Source: Homoserinimonas sedimenticola | Lineage (GTDB): Bacteria; Actinomycetota; Actinomycetes; Actinomycetales; Microbacteriaceae | NCBI RefSeq assembly: GCF_026094475.1 | Contig: NZ_JAPELL010000001.1 | Location: 952,316 to 1,016,315, forward strand | Reading direction: 5' to 3' | Length of the DNA: 64,000 bases | Shown: piece by piece, positions 17,871-26,646 of the stretch | Position numbering within the stretch: the first letter of the stretch is position 1 | Layout: every line of letters begins with the position of its first letter | The notes under the pieces: model-generated | Seen by the model: the letters and a program-made list of their open reading frames with translations, nothing else | Told to the model about the DNA's origin: nothing | Databases searched by the model: none | Made by a program: the position numbers and the translations under genes

Positions 17871-18502
17871 CGCAGCCTCTCATCGTGATCGGCGCCGGCG
17901 GTTTCGGTCGGGAGACACTCGATGTGATCGAGGCAATCAACGCCGTCGCACCGACTTTCGATCTACTGGGTGTGATCGATGCCCATCCGAGCGAGGTCGC
18001 CTTGCAGCGTCTGCATGCGCGCGGTGTCACGTTCCTTGGGACAGATGAGGCGATTATCCTCGAGCGCGATGCACAGTTCGTCGCGGCCATCGGGTCGCCG
18101 AGCGTGCGCGAGACAGTGACAGCGCGGTTGGTGGCCGCAGGCGCACAGCCCGCAACTCTCGTGCATCCGGCAGCGGTGATAGGGAGCGTCCCGCGCATCG
18201 GTCGCGGCAGCGTCGTGTGCGCCGGCGCGCAGGTCTCCACCAATGTGTCGATCGGCGAGTACGTACACATCAACCCGAATGCAACGATCGGTCACGATGC
18301 TGTGTTGGAAGACTTCGTCTCGATCAACCCAGGGGGCATCGTCTCGGGAGAAGTGTTCGTCGAGAGCGGCGCTCTTGTCGGGGCGGGCGCCGTCATCCTC
18401 CAAGGTCTGAGGGTTGGGCGCGGAAGCACCGTGGGTGCCGCCGCCTGCGTCGTCCGCGATGTCGCGCCGACGGCTACAGTCAAGGGGATCCCGGCCCGGT
18501 GA
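17867..18502 (+). CDS. UDP-4-amino-sugar N-acetyltransferase (PglD-like, left-handed beta-helix)
   Basis: 211 residues. An N-terminal Rossmann-like subdomain (VIGAGGFGRETLDVI) precedes hexapeptide repeats; His143 in ATIGHDAVLEDF sits where PglD has its catalytic base. The enzyme would acetylate the C4 amine from acetyl-CoA and complete UDP-di-N-acetylbacillosamine. Dehydratase, aminotransferase, phosphoglycosyltransferase and acetyltransferase genes are contiguous and overlapping, which strengthens the assignment of all four. The stereochemistry of the sugar remains inferred. Confidence 0.87.
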   Translation: MTQPLIVIGAGGFGRETLDVIEAINAVAPTFDLLGVIDAHPSEVALQRLHARGVTFLGTDEAIILERDAQFVAAIGSPSVRETVTARLVAAGAQPATLVHPAAVIGSVPRIGRGSVVCAGAQVSTNVSIGEYVHINPNATIGHDAVLEDFVSINPGGIVSGEVFVESGALVGAGAVILQGLRVGRGSTVGAAACVVRDVAPTATVKGIPAR

Positions 18503-18569
18503 CTGTGACCATAGGCACCGAAGCGCGACGTCGATCACACCATCGATCATCGGCAGCAGTGAAGGAAGA

Positions 18570-19697
18570 GTGACGCAAGTGGAGCAGGCTAGTGATCCGG
18601 TGCGAATCGTTCATGTGAGCTCCGTTCACTCATGGAGCGACAACCGGATTTACTATCGTGAGTGCACGAGTCTGCAGGCCATGGGATACAAGGTGACCCT
18701 CGTCGCTGTGGAGAGCACGGTCGACGCGGAGCGCACAGACGTTGACGTTGTAACTCTGCGTCGCCTCCCCCGCCTCGTTCGTGCTTCACTCGGATCGGTG
18801 CTTGCAATCGCTGCCGGACTCCGCACTGGAGCGAAGCTGTTTCATCTCCACGATCCCGAGCTCACATGGGCGATTCCCCTGCTTCGCGGCCTAGGTAAGC
18901 GCGTCATCTACGACGCCCATGAAGACCTCTTGATGCAGATCGACAACAAGAAGTACGTCACGCCGGCGCTGCGACCATTCATGATTGTGGCAGCGAGGGT
19001 GTCACTGGGATTGGCTCGTCGTGCGAATCATGTTGTCACGGCCACGGAGACGATCGCAGAGCGCTTCTCCGCATCCCGCGTCACCACTGTCCACAACTAC
19101 CCCACGCTGAGTGCGGATGCTAGCCCCGGCGGCCCCGTCGCATCACGACCGCGATCCCTGGTCTACGTCGGAGCGATCTCCGAACGCCGCGGGGTGATTC
19201 AGATGGTTGATGCGATCGCTTCGAGTGCGTTTCCCGAGGGCTGGCGCCTCCAGCTGGCGGGACCGATGCCTGCCGATCTCAGAGCCAGAGTCAGCGCGAG
19301 CGCGGGGTGGGCCGGCGTCGAGTACCACGGGCCCGTCAGCCCGAGCCACGCCCGAGGCCTTATGCAGGGTTCGCGTGTGGGCTTCGTGGTTTTGCAGTCC
19401 AACGCGGCATATCTGGATTCGCTTCCGACGAAGATGTTTGAGTATTTTGCCGCTGGTACTCCGGTGATTGCCTCCGACTTTCCGCTTTGGCGCCGCATCA
19501 TCGAGGAGCACGACTGCGGTCTCGTCGTGGATGAGAAGGACCCAGACGCGATCGCAGCAGCCGTCGCTCGTTACTCCGAGGAGCCTGATCTCCTTGATCG
19601 GCATTCTCGCAATGCCCTCCGCGCGGCGAAGGAAACCTTCAATTGGGATGCTGAGACGGTGCATCTCCGCGCGGCCTATCGAAAGGCAGTCGAATGA
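18570..19697 (+). CDS. Family 4 glycosyltransferase
   Basis: About 375 residues with the GT-B fold. The N-terminal domain includes HVSSVHSWSDNRIYYRE and the HDPE segment; the C-terminal domain has LVYVGAISERRG, then LPTKMFEYFAAGTPVIASDFPLWR, the E-x7-E-like donor-binding region. A GTG at 18570 follows GAAGGA; a second in-frame GTG at 18579 is possible. The gene is 67 bases after the acetyltransferase gene and overlaps the next GT4 gene (ATGA), so it likely extends the bacillosamine-primed lipid carrier. Confidence 0.83.
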   Translation: MTQVEQASDPVRIVHVSSVHSWSDNRIYYRECTSLQAMGYKVTLVAVESTVDAERTDVDVVTLRRLPRLVRASLGSVLAIAAGLRTGAKLFHLHDPELTWAIPLLRGLGKRVIYDAHEDLLMQIDNKKYVTPALRPFMIVAARVSLGLARRANHVVTATETIAERFSASRVTTVHNYPTLSADASPGGPVASRPRSLVYVGAISERRGVIQMVDAIASSAFPEGWRLQLAGPMPADLRARVSASAGWAGVEYHGPVSPSHARGLMQGSRVGFVVLQSNAAYLDSLPTKMFEYFAAGTPVIASDFPLWRRIIEEHDCGLVVDEKDPDAIAAAVARYSEEPDLLDRHSRNALRAAKETFNWDAETVHLRAAYRKAVE

Positions 19698-20908
19698 AGA
19701 TTGCCTATCTGCACCAGTACTTCAACCCGGGCACCGGAGCCACAGGCTCGCGCTCCTACGAATTCGCCAAACGGCTTGTCGCGGCGGGCCATGACGTTCA
19801 TATGATCGCTGCACGCTCGTCGGAGGCGCACACGAGCGCCGGTTGGCAAGTCGAGACCGTAGACGGCATAACGGTTCACTGGTGCAGCGTGCCGTACTCC
19901 AATCGGATGAGCTTCCGCCGTCGCATCCTCGCCTTCGTTCAGTTCGCCGCGCTTTCCGCGAGGCGCGCCCGCTCTGTGCGTGCCGACCTCGTCTTCGCGA
20001 CGAGCACTCCACTCACGATCATCCTGCCTGCCCGCTTCGCGACCTTGTTTCGACGCACCCCAATCGTCTTCGAAGTGCGCGATCTCTGGCCCACCATGCC
20101 GATAGCGCTCGGGGTACTGAAGAACCCGGTCATGATCGGCATAGCGAAAGCTCTCGAGAAATGGGCCTACCGCTCCGCCCGGCGAGTGGTTGCTCTTTCC
20201 CCGGGGATGCGGGACGGTGTGATTGCACGCGGCTATCCAGCTGAGCGCATCGAAGTAATTCCCAATAGCTGCGATCTGGCGGACTTCCAGAGGGTTTCCG
20301 ACGAAGCTGTTACTGCCTGGCGAAGCAGTCATGAGTGGTTAGGGGATCGCCCGCTCATCGTTTACTGCGGGACCTTCGGACTCGTCAACGGCGTCGAGTA
20401 TCTCGCCGAGGTTGCAGCCGCGGCAGCCCAGCTCAATCCTGAATTACGGTTTGTCGCCATGGGCGATGGGGCGAGACGTGAGGCCGTGCGTGAGAGAGCG
20501 CAGGAACTTGGCGTCCTCGACTCCAATTTCTTTATTCTCTCCCCCGTCCCCAAGGCTCAAGTTCCTGTCGTCTTCGCTGCAGCCACCGTTTCGACCTCGT
20601 TGTTTATCCCTGTGAAGGAGATGGAGGCCAACAGCGCGAACAAATTCTTCGACGGGCTCGCCGCTGGGCGACCGATAGCCATCAACTACGGGGGTTGGCA
20701 GGCCGAGGCGCTCACAGAGAGCGGGGCAGGTATCGTCCTATCTGCCGATGATCATCAATCGGCTGCGAGGCGACTCGTGAACCTCGTATCCGATGAGGCC
20801 GAGCTCAGGCGAAAAAGAGCGGCGGCCTCGCATCTCGCGTCCGCCTTCTCTCGCGATGTTCTCGCCCAAAAGTTCATCAGCACTCTTGAGGATGCAAGGC
20901 ACACATGA
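19694..20908 (+). CDS. Family 4 glycosyltransferase (WbuB-like)
   Basis: 404 residues, GT-B fold. The opening IAYLHQYFNPGTGATGSRSYEFAKRL pattern (only part quoted: YFNPGTGATGSRSYE) and EVRDLWPTMPIALG match the WbuB group that often adds N-acetyl-fucosamine-type sugars as the second residue. The C-terminal NSANKFFDGLAAGRPIAINY stretch is the donor site. It overlaps both neighbours by 4 bases (ATGA at 19694 and 20905), indicating tight coupling. Confidence 0.85.
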   Translation: MKIAYLHQYFNPGTGATGSRSYEFAKRLVAAGHDVHMIAARSSEAHTSAGWQVETVDGITVHWCSVPYSNRMSFRRRILAFVQFAALSARRARSVRADLVFATSTPLTIILPARFATLFRRTPIVFEVRDLWPTMPIALGVLKNPVMIGIAKALEKWAYRSARRVVALSPGMRDGVIARGYPAERIEVIPNSCDLADFQRVSDEAVTAWRSSHEWLGDRPLIVYCGTFGLVNGVEYLAEVAAAAAQLNPELRFVAMGDGARREAVRERAQELGVLDSNFFILSPVPKAQVPVVFAAATVSTSLFIPVKEMEANSANKFFDGLAAGRPIAINYGGWQAEALTESGAGIVLSADDHQSAARRLVNLVSDEAELRRKRAAASHLASAFSRDVLAQKFISTLEDARHT

Positions 20909-21861
20909 CATCAGACTTTGGGGGGCTTCTTCTGCCTGATCAGTTTGACTACGAGGTCCTCGCGTCCGACGCATGGCTGGAGTGGAACCACGCGGCTTGG
21001 GGCCTTGCGCCACACAGAGTCACATACGGCACCTCCCACAAACTCGAAGGCGTCATATACACAGATAAGCGCGGCAGGGTACGGCAACCACCACTAAACC
21101 CATATCTTCCCTTCCGCTTTGTGCCGTCAGGGAACGACCGCCCCGAACGGCTAAGTCGCCAGTGGGATGAGCTGTGCAGCGAACTGGCAGCCGAGCTATC
21201 GGCGCGCCGAATCATCGGGACGTTGTCACTGACGCCCAACTTCAGTGACGCTAGACCGTTCAGGTGGGCGGGGCTGCTTACAACAGTCAATTACACATTC
21301 ACCACGTCACTGCCCTATGAGATAAGCCGCGCAACCCAGGCGGTGCGCAAAAATGTGAGAAAGGCTTCGCGCGAGGGATTTGTCTTCGCGCAAGGGGCAA
21401 CTCCTCGTGAACTTGCCGACTGTCTAAACGCGACAGCAGACCGCAAGGGGTTCGACTATCGGGTCTCAGCTTCGATGTTAGAGCGTGCTGCGGCTGCGCT
21501 TGATTCTTCGGAATATCGAACGCACAGCGTGAGAGCTCCGAATGGCGAGGCGGTTAGCGCCGGTGCTCGCTTGGTGACCAAGGGCGGGACCGCGCTGGAC
21601 TGGATTCAGGGAACGCAGTTCGGAGCACTCAAACGAGGCGCCGCTCAACTCATGTACTCCGGAGTACTGGAAGAGATGGCCGAGCTGGGCCTCACATCAT
21701 TCGACTACGCGGGAGCGAATATCCGCGCCGTCGCCCGCGCCAAGGCGGAGTGGGGAATGAGGCTCACCGAGTACATCACCATCCATCAAGCCGATGCCCG
21801 CTATCTCGTCGCGACGATGAAAAGGGCCGGCTCTAGGCTTGCTGGTTCTCGTACGAGCTGA
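20905..21861 (+). CDS. FemAB/GNAT-like aminoacyl- or acetyltransferase
   Basis: 318 residues resembling FemAB-like tandem-GNAT proteins: RKNVRKASREGF at about 144-157 is the lipid/peptide-binding lysine-rich region, and GAAQLMYSGVLEEMAELG followed by FDYAGAN matches the second GNAT domain. Related proteins modify surface glycans or peptidoglycan with amino acids or acyl groups. It is last in the plus-strand block and overlaps its upstream neighbour (ATGA). Its 3' end overlaps the convergent ceramidase-fold gene by 29 bases. The DNA here is visibly less GC-rich than the flanks. Confidence 0.72.
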   Translation: MTSDFGGLLLPDQFDYEVLASDAWLEWNHAAWGLAPHRVTYGTSHKLEGVIYTDKRGRVRQPPLNPYLPFRFVPSGNDRPERLSRQWDELCSELAAELSARRIIGTLSLTPNFSDARPFRWAGLLTTVNYTFTTSLPYEISRATQAVRKNVRKASREGFVFAQGATPRELADCLNATADRKGFDYRVSASMLERAAAALDSSEYRTHSVRAPNGEAVSAGARLVTKGGTALDWIQGTQFGALKRGAAQLMYSGVLEEMAELGLTSFDYAGANIRAVARAKAEWGMRLTEYITIHQADARYLVATMKRAGSRLAGSRTS

Positions 21862-23089
21862 GAACAGAGGCGAATCCGGCCATCACGTCGCTCTCGATGG
21901 AAGCGTTGAGCGATTCGAGGCCAAACGCGCCACAGAATCCCCCACCTTCATACCCACCCTCGGCAAGAATCCGCGCGGTTGGGACGTAGCCGAACGGGTG
22001 GTCAATGCATCCCACGCAGAAGATGATTCGGGAGGGCACCAGCGCACGAACGCGAGCGGCGTACCCGCTCACTGCTTCGCCGCTGATGCCGACGAGGGTG
22101 ACATCCGCGAGATCGACGGAATGAAACACCACGGGCTCCTTCGCCCCTTTGACAAAGTCTGCGCTAACTCGCTCAACTCGACGAGCGCGAACCACATCAC
22201 TCATGCGGTCCTCCGCTCGGTCGAAAACCTCTTTGACCCTTACCGCCAGGCTTCCAGCCCACTCGAGGTAGGCATGCTCCGTCATATCGTCGAAGAGCCG
22301 CCCCATCACCAGTTGCCTCAGACGCCTGCGAGCACTGTGCACCTTGGTGCTGGCACTCGGCCTCGTGTCACCAGAAAATCCCTGCAGGAACGCAACCGGC
22401 AGCTCGCTATTCCCGACATGGGCACGAAGTGCGTCGCGCACGACTCCTGGGTAGTGCGCGGCAATGGTATTCAGGTGAGGAAAACCCACTGGGTGGCAGG
22501 CGTAGTTCCAGATCACCCCGACGGGCTCTCCGCCGTCAGCGACGAAGGCGATCACGCCAAGAGTCTCATCCGTCTCACCAGAGGGATTGGGGGCCATGAC
22601 CACTTCGTTCACTCGAAAACGACGGCCCACCACGACCTTCTTTCGGAGACGCCGGTTGATGCTGTGTTCCGCGAAACCGGTGCCGACGCGCATTGTAACG
22701 TCAACCGCCCGTGCCGGATCTAGGACATCACGGGTCGCGTCTCCAACCTTCGCAACCAGCCACTGCATGTATTGGGAGTCAGGCATACCCAGCCTGGGCT
22801 TCGTGTCATCGGTCATCGGTGCGCGATGTGTATGCGTTGCGGCCACGAAGATGCGCTCCGGCGCTAAGTCAGCAGCACGCTCGATCGCGGCCCGGAGGAT
22901 GCGACCGGGGTAAAGAAGATCGAGCGAAACGATCAGAACCGGCTGTTCCCCGTCTGGCCAGATAGCCAAAAAGGTGGCTTCGATCGGCTCGCTGATTCCG
23001 AGCCACGTTGCACGATCCGCACCTGTCGCCGCGCCGAGAGGCACTTGTCCATCAGGTGAGATATCCACCGAAATTGCCGAAGCCTTCAC
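21833..23089 (-). CDS. Neutral-ceramidase-fold metal hydrolase, probably not a ceramidase
   Basis: 418 residues, matching only the N-terminal domain of neutral/alkaline ceramidases. Likely zinc ligands are visible: His86/His88 in AATHTHRAP, His199 in NYACHP, Glu338 in GISGEAV and Tyr380 in AEGGYEGGG. The place of the ceramidase catalytic Ser (GDVSP in known enzymes) reads GDTRP (240-244), so the Ser is Arg. There is no signal peptide. It starts with GTG at 23089 and sits alone on the minus strand among polysaccharide genes. I infer an amidase or deacylase acting on a sugar or lipid intermediate; the activity is open. Confidence 0.68.
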   Translation of the reverse strand: MKASAISVDISPDGQVPLGAATGADRATWLGISEPIEATFLAIWPDGEQPVLIVSLDLLYPGRILRAAIERAADLAPERIFVAATHTHRAPMTDDTKPRLGMPDSQYMQWLVAKVGDATRDVLDPARAVDVTMRVGTGFAEHSINRRLRKKVVVGRRFRVNEVVMAPNPSGETDETLGVIAFVADGGEPVGVIWNYACHPVGFPHLNTIAAHYPGVVRDALRAHVGNSELPVAFLQGFSGDTRPSASTKVHSARRRLRQLVMGRLFDDMTEHAYLEWAGSLAVRVKEVFDRAEDRMSDVVRARRVERVSADFVKGAKEPVVFHSVDLADVTLVGISGEAVSGYAARVRALVPSRIIFCVGCIDHPFGYVPTARILAEGGYEGGGFCGAFGLESLNASIESDVMAGFASVLSSYENQQA

Positions 23090-23231
23090 TTTTGCTGCTC
23101 TGCTCTTTCCCTCGAATACACGCGCGAGTCCAGCTCTTCAGATCCCTCTACTGTTGCAAGGGGCATCTCAGCGGAACGATAGGATCGACCGCAAGTGCTG
23201 GGCGGTACCTGCCTATTATGAAGCGAGGCAC

Positions 23232-24524
23232 GTGAGAAGACTCATCAGTCGGTTTACCGGCCGGTTCAGCGCTGGCCTTCGAGGCGTAGCTGCCATCACA
23301 CTGGGGACCGCCTTCGGGCAACTAATTCTTGTCGCCGTCGCCCCGATACTTTCTCGCCTGTACACTCCCGAACATTTCGGGATCCTGTCGCTGCTCATGG
23401 CCGTGGCCGCGATTCTCGGACCTACTGCAACGCTCAAGCTCGAAGCCGCCCTGCTATTGCCTAAGGACGAAGATACCGCCCGCAGATTGCTGCGTCTCGC
23501 GCTCTTCTCATCCACGGCTGTTGCTGTGGCTTCGGGAGTCACCGTCTGGCTGCTGCCCGCAATCGGTTTCCTTACCGAGCTGAAGGAAGTGGAGGCAGCA
23601 CCGCTCTGGGTTTCAGGTATGGTGCTTGCCAGCTCGACCTTCTCTGTGCTCAGCCAGGCCGCTCTCAGAGATCGACAGTACAAGACAGTAGCGAACCGAT
23701 CCATAACTCAAGCAATCGGAATGGCCTTCGGTCAGGTTGGCCTGGGTCTGATCCATCCATCGAGCGCGAGCCTTATGGGCGGATACCTCTTCGGCAGGTC
23801 GGTCGGCTACGTCCCACTCATCCGTGCTTCCAGAAGTCTCTTCAAGCGGCCACTCGGCGGGGGTTACAGGCGTACTCTCCGCCATTACTGGCGATTTCCG
23901 CTGGTGTTTACCCCGTCGGGCCTGTTGAACTCGTTGGGTAGCCAACTACCGATCCTGCTGATTGCATTGTGGTTCGCCGCGGAGGGTGCCGGACAGTTGG
24001 GCATGGCGCAACGGCTCGTATTCGTTCCCATGACTCTCATCGGAGCGTCTCTCGCTCAGGTGTTCGGCGCCGAGATTTCCAGACGGCTTCGCGACGGCGC
24101 AGGAGGCATGAGCCAGCTTTACCTGCGGATTTCGAGCCGAGTGGGAATGCTGGCTGCCGCTCTTGCTCTTGCCATCTTCCTGCTGGCACCATCCCTGCTG
24201 CCATTCATTCTGGGGCCCACGTGGGAGGGAAGTGGGCTCCTCGCTCAAGCGATGGCCTTGTCCGTCGGACTAGGGCTCGTAGTGTCACCGCTCAGCAGGG
24301 TCTATATGACATTCCAGAGGTCGTTCGCTTCGATAACGGTCGACATTTCGCGCATAGCCCTGTTGGTCAGCGCTGCAGTTGTCTCTCGGCTCCTTGACGC
24401 CGATATCGTGACCACTGCATGGTTGCTCTACGGCGGACAGGCGGTCAACTACATCGTCACGTGGGCGTGGGGATATCGCATTGTGCAAGTGGCAGAGCGC
24501 GAAGCGCAAAGGGGATCCGCATGA
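23232..24524 (+). CDS. Second Wzx-like oligosaccharide flippase
   Basis: About 430 residues with twelve predicted helices. The start RRLISRFTGRFSAGLRGVA and the loop RLYTPEHFGILSL are typical of the polysaccharide-flippase family, as is the central YWRFPLVFTPSGLLNSLGSQ-type helix. I chose the GTG at 23232, preceded by GCGAGG, because the family N-terminus begins there; the same frame stays open about 260 bases further upstream but that part is antisense to the ceramidase-fold gene. It overlaps the GNAT gene (ATGA). Confidence 0.83.
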   Translation: MRRLISRFTGRFSAGLRGVAAITLGTAFGQLILVAVAPILSRLYTPEHFGILSLLMAVAAILGPTATLKLEAALLLPKDEDTARRLLRLALFSSTAVAVASGVTVWLLPAIGFLTELKEVEAAPLWVSGMVLASSTFSVLSQAALRDRQYKTVANRSITQAIGMAFGQVGLGLIHPSSASLMGGYLFGRSVGYVPLIRASRSLFKRPLGGGYRRTLRHYWRFPLVFTPSGLLNSLGSQLPILLIALWFAAEGAGQLGMAQRLVFVPMTLIGASLAQVFGAEISRRLRDGAGGMSQLYLRISSRVGMLAAALALAIFLLAPSLLPFILGPTWEGSGLLAQAMALSVGLGLVVSPLSRVYMTFQRSFASITVDISRIALLVSAAVVSRLLDADIVTTAWLLYGGQAVNYIVTWAWGYRIVQVAEREAQRGSA

Positions 24525-25060
24525 AACGCATCAGACTCGTCAAGTATCGGGTATTCGAATGGCGAGATGCCCCTGAAAAGGTCACGACCAGCCTTCGCGG
24601 CGTTGAGTTGAGTCCGATCACCCCCGGCAACTCGGAGTGTGTCCAAGATTTTCGGGGGCCAGCCGTCGCTCGCCGCTTCGCGAACATGGCGGACTCAGGA
24701 CAGATCGGACTCTATGCGCGCATCAATGGGCGCGTCGTCGGACATGGTTGGGTTACTGCCCCCTCCGACCGTAGGCGGCGCGTGAATGGCTACTTCGACC
24801 TCGAACCGCACGAAGCGCTAATTCACTTTTGCGCGGTCGATCCTGAATACCGGGGCCACCGCATTTTCGGACTGCTACTCCACGAACTTGCCCGTGTCGC
24901 CAGGAGCAAGGATCTGAACGCTAAGGTTCTCGTCGACACTGAGTCCGAAAATTCGGCTTCCATAAAGGGCATAGAGGCCGCCGGGTTCAACCCCTCCTTC
25001 GACCTCGTAGTGTGGCGTGTAGGTCGCTGGGCGCCGTACCGTGGGCGCCGAGTTCAATAG
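24521..25060 (+). CDS. GNAT-family N-acetyltransferase
   Basis: 179 residues. The acetyl-CoA-binding pattern is visible as CAVDPEYRGHRIFGLLLHELA (motif A: V-D-P-x-Y-R-G-x-R-I-x-G), followed by SENSASIKGIEAAGF, the usual late GNAT block. The ATG at 24521 overlaps the flippase stop (ATGA), so it probably N-acetylates an amino sugar of the same glycan. The stop is followed by a 110-base gap before the Wzy candidate. Confidence 0.8.
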   Translation: MKRIRLVKYRVFEWRDAPEKVTTSLRGVELSPITPGNSECVQDFRGPAVARRFANMADSGQIGLYARINGRVVGHGWVTAPSDRRRRVNGYFDLEPHEALIHFCAVDPEYRGHRIFGLLLHELARVARSKDLNAKVLVDTESENSASIKGIEAAGFNPSFDLVVWRVGRWAPYRGRRVQ

Positions 25061-25155
25061 CAGACTCGACGTTGCTGGCACGACAGCGCCATCGTTCGCA
25101 TCATGCAGACTGTGAGTAGGAGAGACGCTGCGAAGTTGAGGCTAAGCTCGCGTGC

Positions 25156-25161
25156 TATCCT
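25156..25161 (+). promoter_or_regulatory. Candidate -10 box (TATCCT) for the Wzy candidate
   Basis: TATCCT ends 9 bases before the ATG at 25171, and no Shine-Dalgarno precedes that ATG. A start site 7 bases after the box would leave a leader of about 3 bases, again a nearly leaderless arrangement. A TTGAGG 14 bases upstream is too close for a standard -35. Confidence 0.35.
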
Positions 25162-25170
25162 CGTCGCCCA

Positions 25171-26646
25171 ATGGCCGCACCGATTATGCAGAGCGCTGGC
25201 TGCACCCAAAGCGGTGCTCGCCTAGGCTTCATAGTTCGCGCGCTGGTCGCGATTCCCGCAGCGGTTCTACTCCTCGCGATCCTCCTGCACTGGGTGAACG
25301 CCGCTGTCATTGCCCCGCTATACCCACAGCTTGGGTATCGGTACGAGCATCCAGATCTCCTGCTGGTTGCCGTGACAATTGCGGTGGCAAGTGCAGTCAC
25401 CCTCGCGCTCCCACGACGCCTCGACAGACCGTCCGACCTCATTCTGTGGGTCCTCTTCGTGGTTGCTGTCGCTCCGAGCATCCTTATGGCGCCCTACACC
25501 TCATATCTGTCTCGTGAACAAGCGACTACGCTCGCTCTCGTGATGGGCGGGGTTTCTGCCGCAGTTGCGCTCTCGTTGCGGCGCCGCGGGTCAGGCCTGA
25601 CATTCCAACTGCCTCCGCTAGCGTTCACGATCCTCCTCGCCGTGGTGTCGGCGACCACGTATGGACTTCTTGCGGCAACGCAGGGACTAAGCCTCGACTT
25701 GTCGGACATCCTCGATGTGTACGACCTTCGAGAGGAGTACTCCACTGCCGCCTCAGACATCGCGATCCTGAGCTACCTCGTCTTCACCCAGGCCTATGTC
25801 GTGAACCCTATTCTCATCGCGAGAGGAATCAGCGCTCGGTCGCTGGTTCCGTTCACACTCGGCGTGATGGGAGAGCTCGTCCTCTACTCCAGCACCGGCT
25901 TCAAGTCGATGATCTTTTCCATCGCTGCGTTCGCAGTCATCGCCGTCCTCTACTGGCGACGTGTACCCCTGCGCGGTAGCACCTTCCTCTGGGGCGCGAG
26001 TGCTCTGATCGTCGTGTCGTCACTTGCGGATGCGATCATGAACTCCGGCGTGTTCACATCACTGTTTACTCGCCGGTTCCTCAGCACACCGGGAACTCTG
26101 ACCTCCGCATACATTGCCCACTTCAGCGAGAACCCGCACGCGAATCTTGGGCACTCGATATTGCGATCGGTCGTCGACTATTCGTACGACCGCAGCCCCC
26201 CTTACGTTGTCGCCGAATGGCTCACAGGGCGCACGAACATGGCGTCGAACGCAAACCTCTTTGCCGACGGCTTCGCGAATTTCGGTTGGGTGGGCATGAT
26301 CGGCGCTGGGGGCGTGCTCCTCGTATACCTTTGGTTTCTCGACCGCGCGGCGGAAGGGCTCCCTCGCCTGCCGGTCGCGTTGATCGTCGTGATGCCGACG
26401 ATCGTGCTTTCCAGTTCATCGATCCTCACGGCCATGTTCACTCATGGACTTGTAGCCCTGTTCCTACTGTTGATGCTCGCGCCGCGAGGGAACTGGTGGG
26501 AACCTCGAGGCGAACGCAATCAACTCAGTGGCCCTCGCGGAGCGGCGCAACCACGGAGATCTCGTCCCACAACACACTGGCCAGGTCCCGGGCGAATGAC
26601 GCGGTCAGGTGATGCGCGTCGCGGTATACAAGACGCGCTCCGATGA
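25171..26646 (+). CDS. O-antigen polymerase (Wzy) candidate membrane protein
   Basis: 491 residues with about eleven helices. The long exofacial region with SSTGFKSMIFS and the late NANLFADGFANFGWVGM stretch resemble Wzy-type polymerases, as does its place beside a flippase. The predicted membrane part ends at about residue 440. The final 40 residues (about 452-491) are Arg/Gly/Pro-rich and are encoded entirely on the antisense of the neighbouring acyltransferase gene, overlapping it by 122 bases. That tail looks like read-through after loss of the original stop, not a functional domain. Confidence 0.75.
   Translation: MAAPIMQSAGCTQSGARLGFIVRALVAIPAAVLLLAILLHWVNAAVIAPLYPQLGYRYEHPDLLLVAVTIAVASAVTLALPRRLDRPSDLILWVLFVVAVAPSILMAPYTSYLSREQATTLALVMGGVSAAVALSLRRRGSGLTFQLPPLAFTILLAVVSATTYGLLAATQGLSLDLSDILDVYDLREEYSTAASDIAILSYLVFTQAYVVNPILIARGISARSLVPFTLGVMGELVLYSSTGFKSMIFSIAAFAVIAVLYWRRVPLRGSTFLWGASALIVVSSLADAIMNSGVFTSLFTRRFLSTPGTLTSAYIAHFSENPHANLGHSILRSVVDYSYDRSPPYVVAEWLTGRTNMASNANLFADGFANFGWVGMIGAGGVLLVYLWFLDRAAEGLPRLPVALIVVMPTIVLSSSSILTAMFTHGLVALFLLLMLAPRGNWWEPRGERNQLSGPRGAAQPRRSRPTTHWPGPGRMTRSGDARRGIQDALR

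Noticed and set aside
21833..23089. True secreted ceramidase
   Set aside because: No signal peptide, no C-terminal domain, and the catalytic Ser position is Arg.
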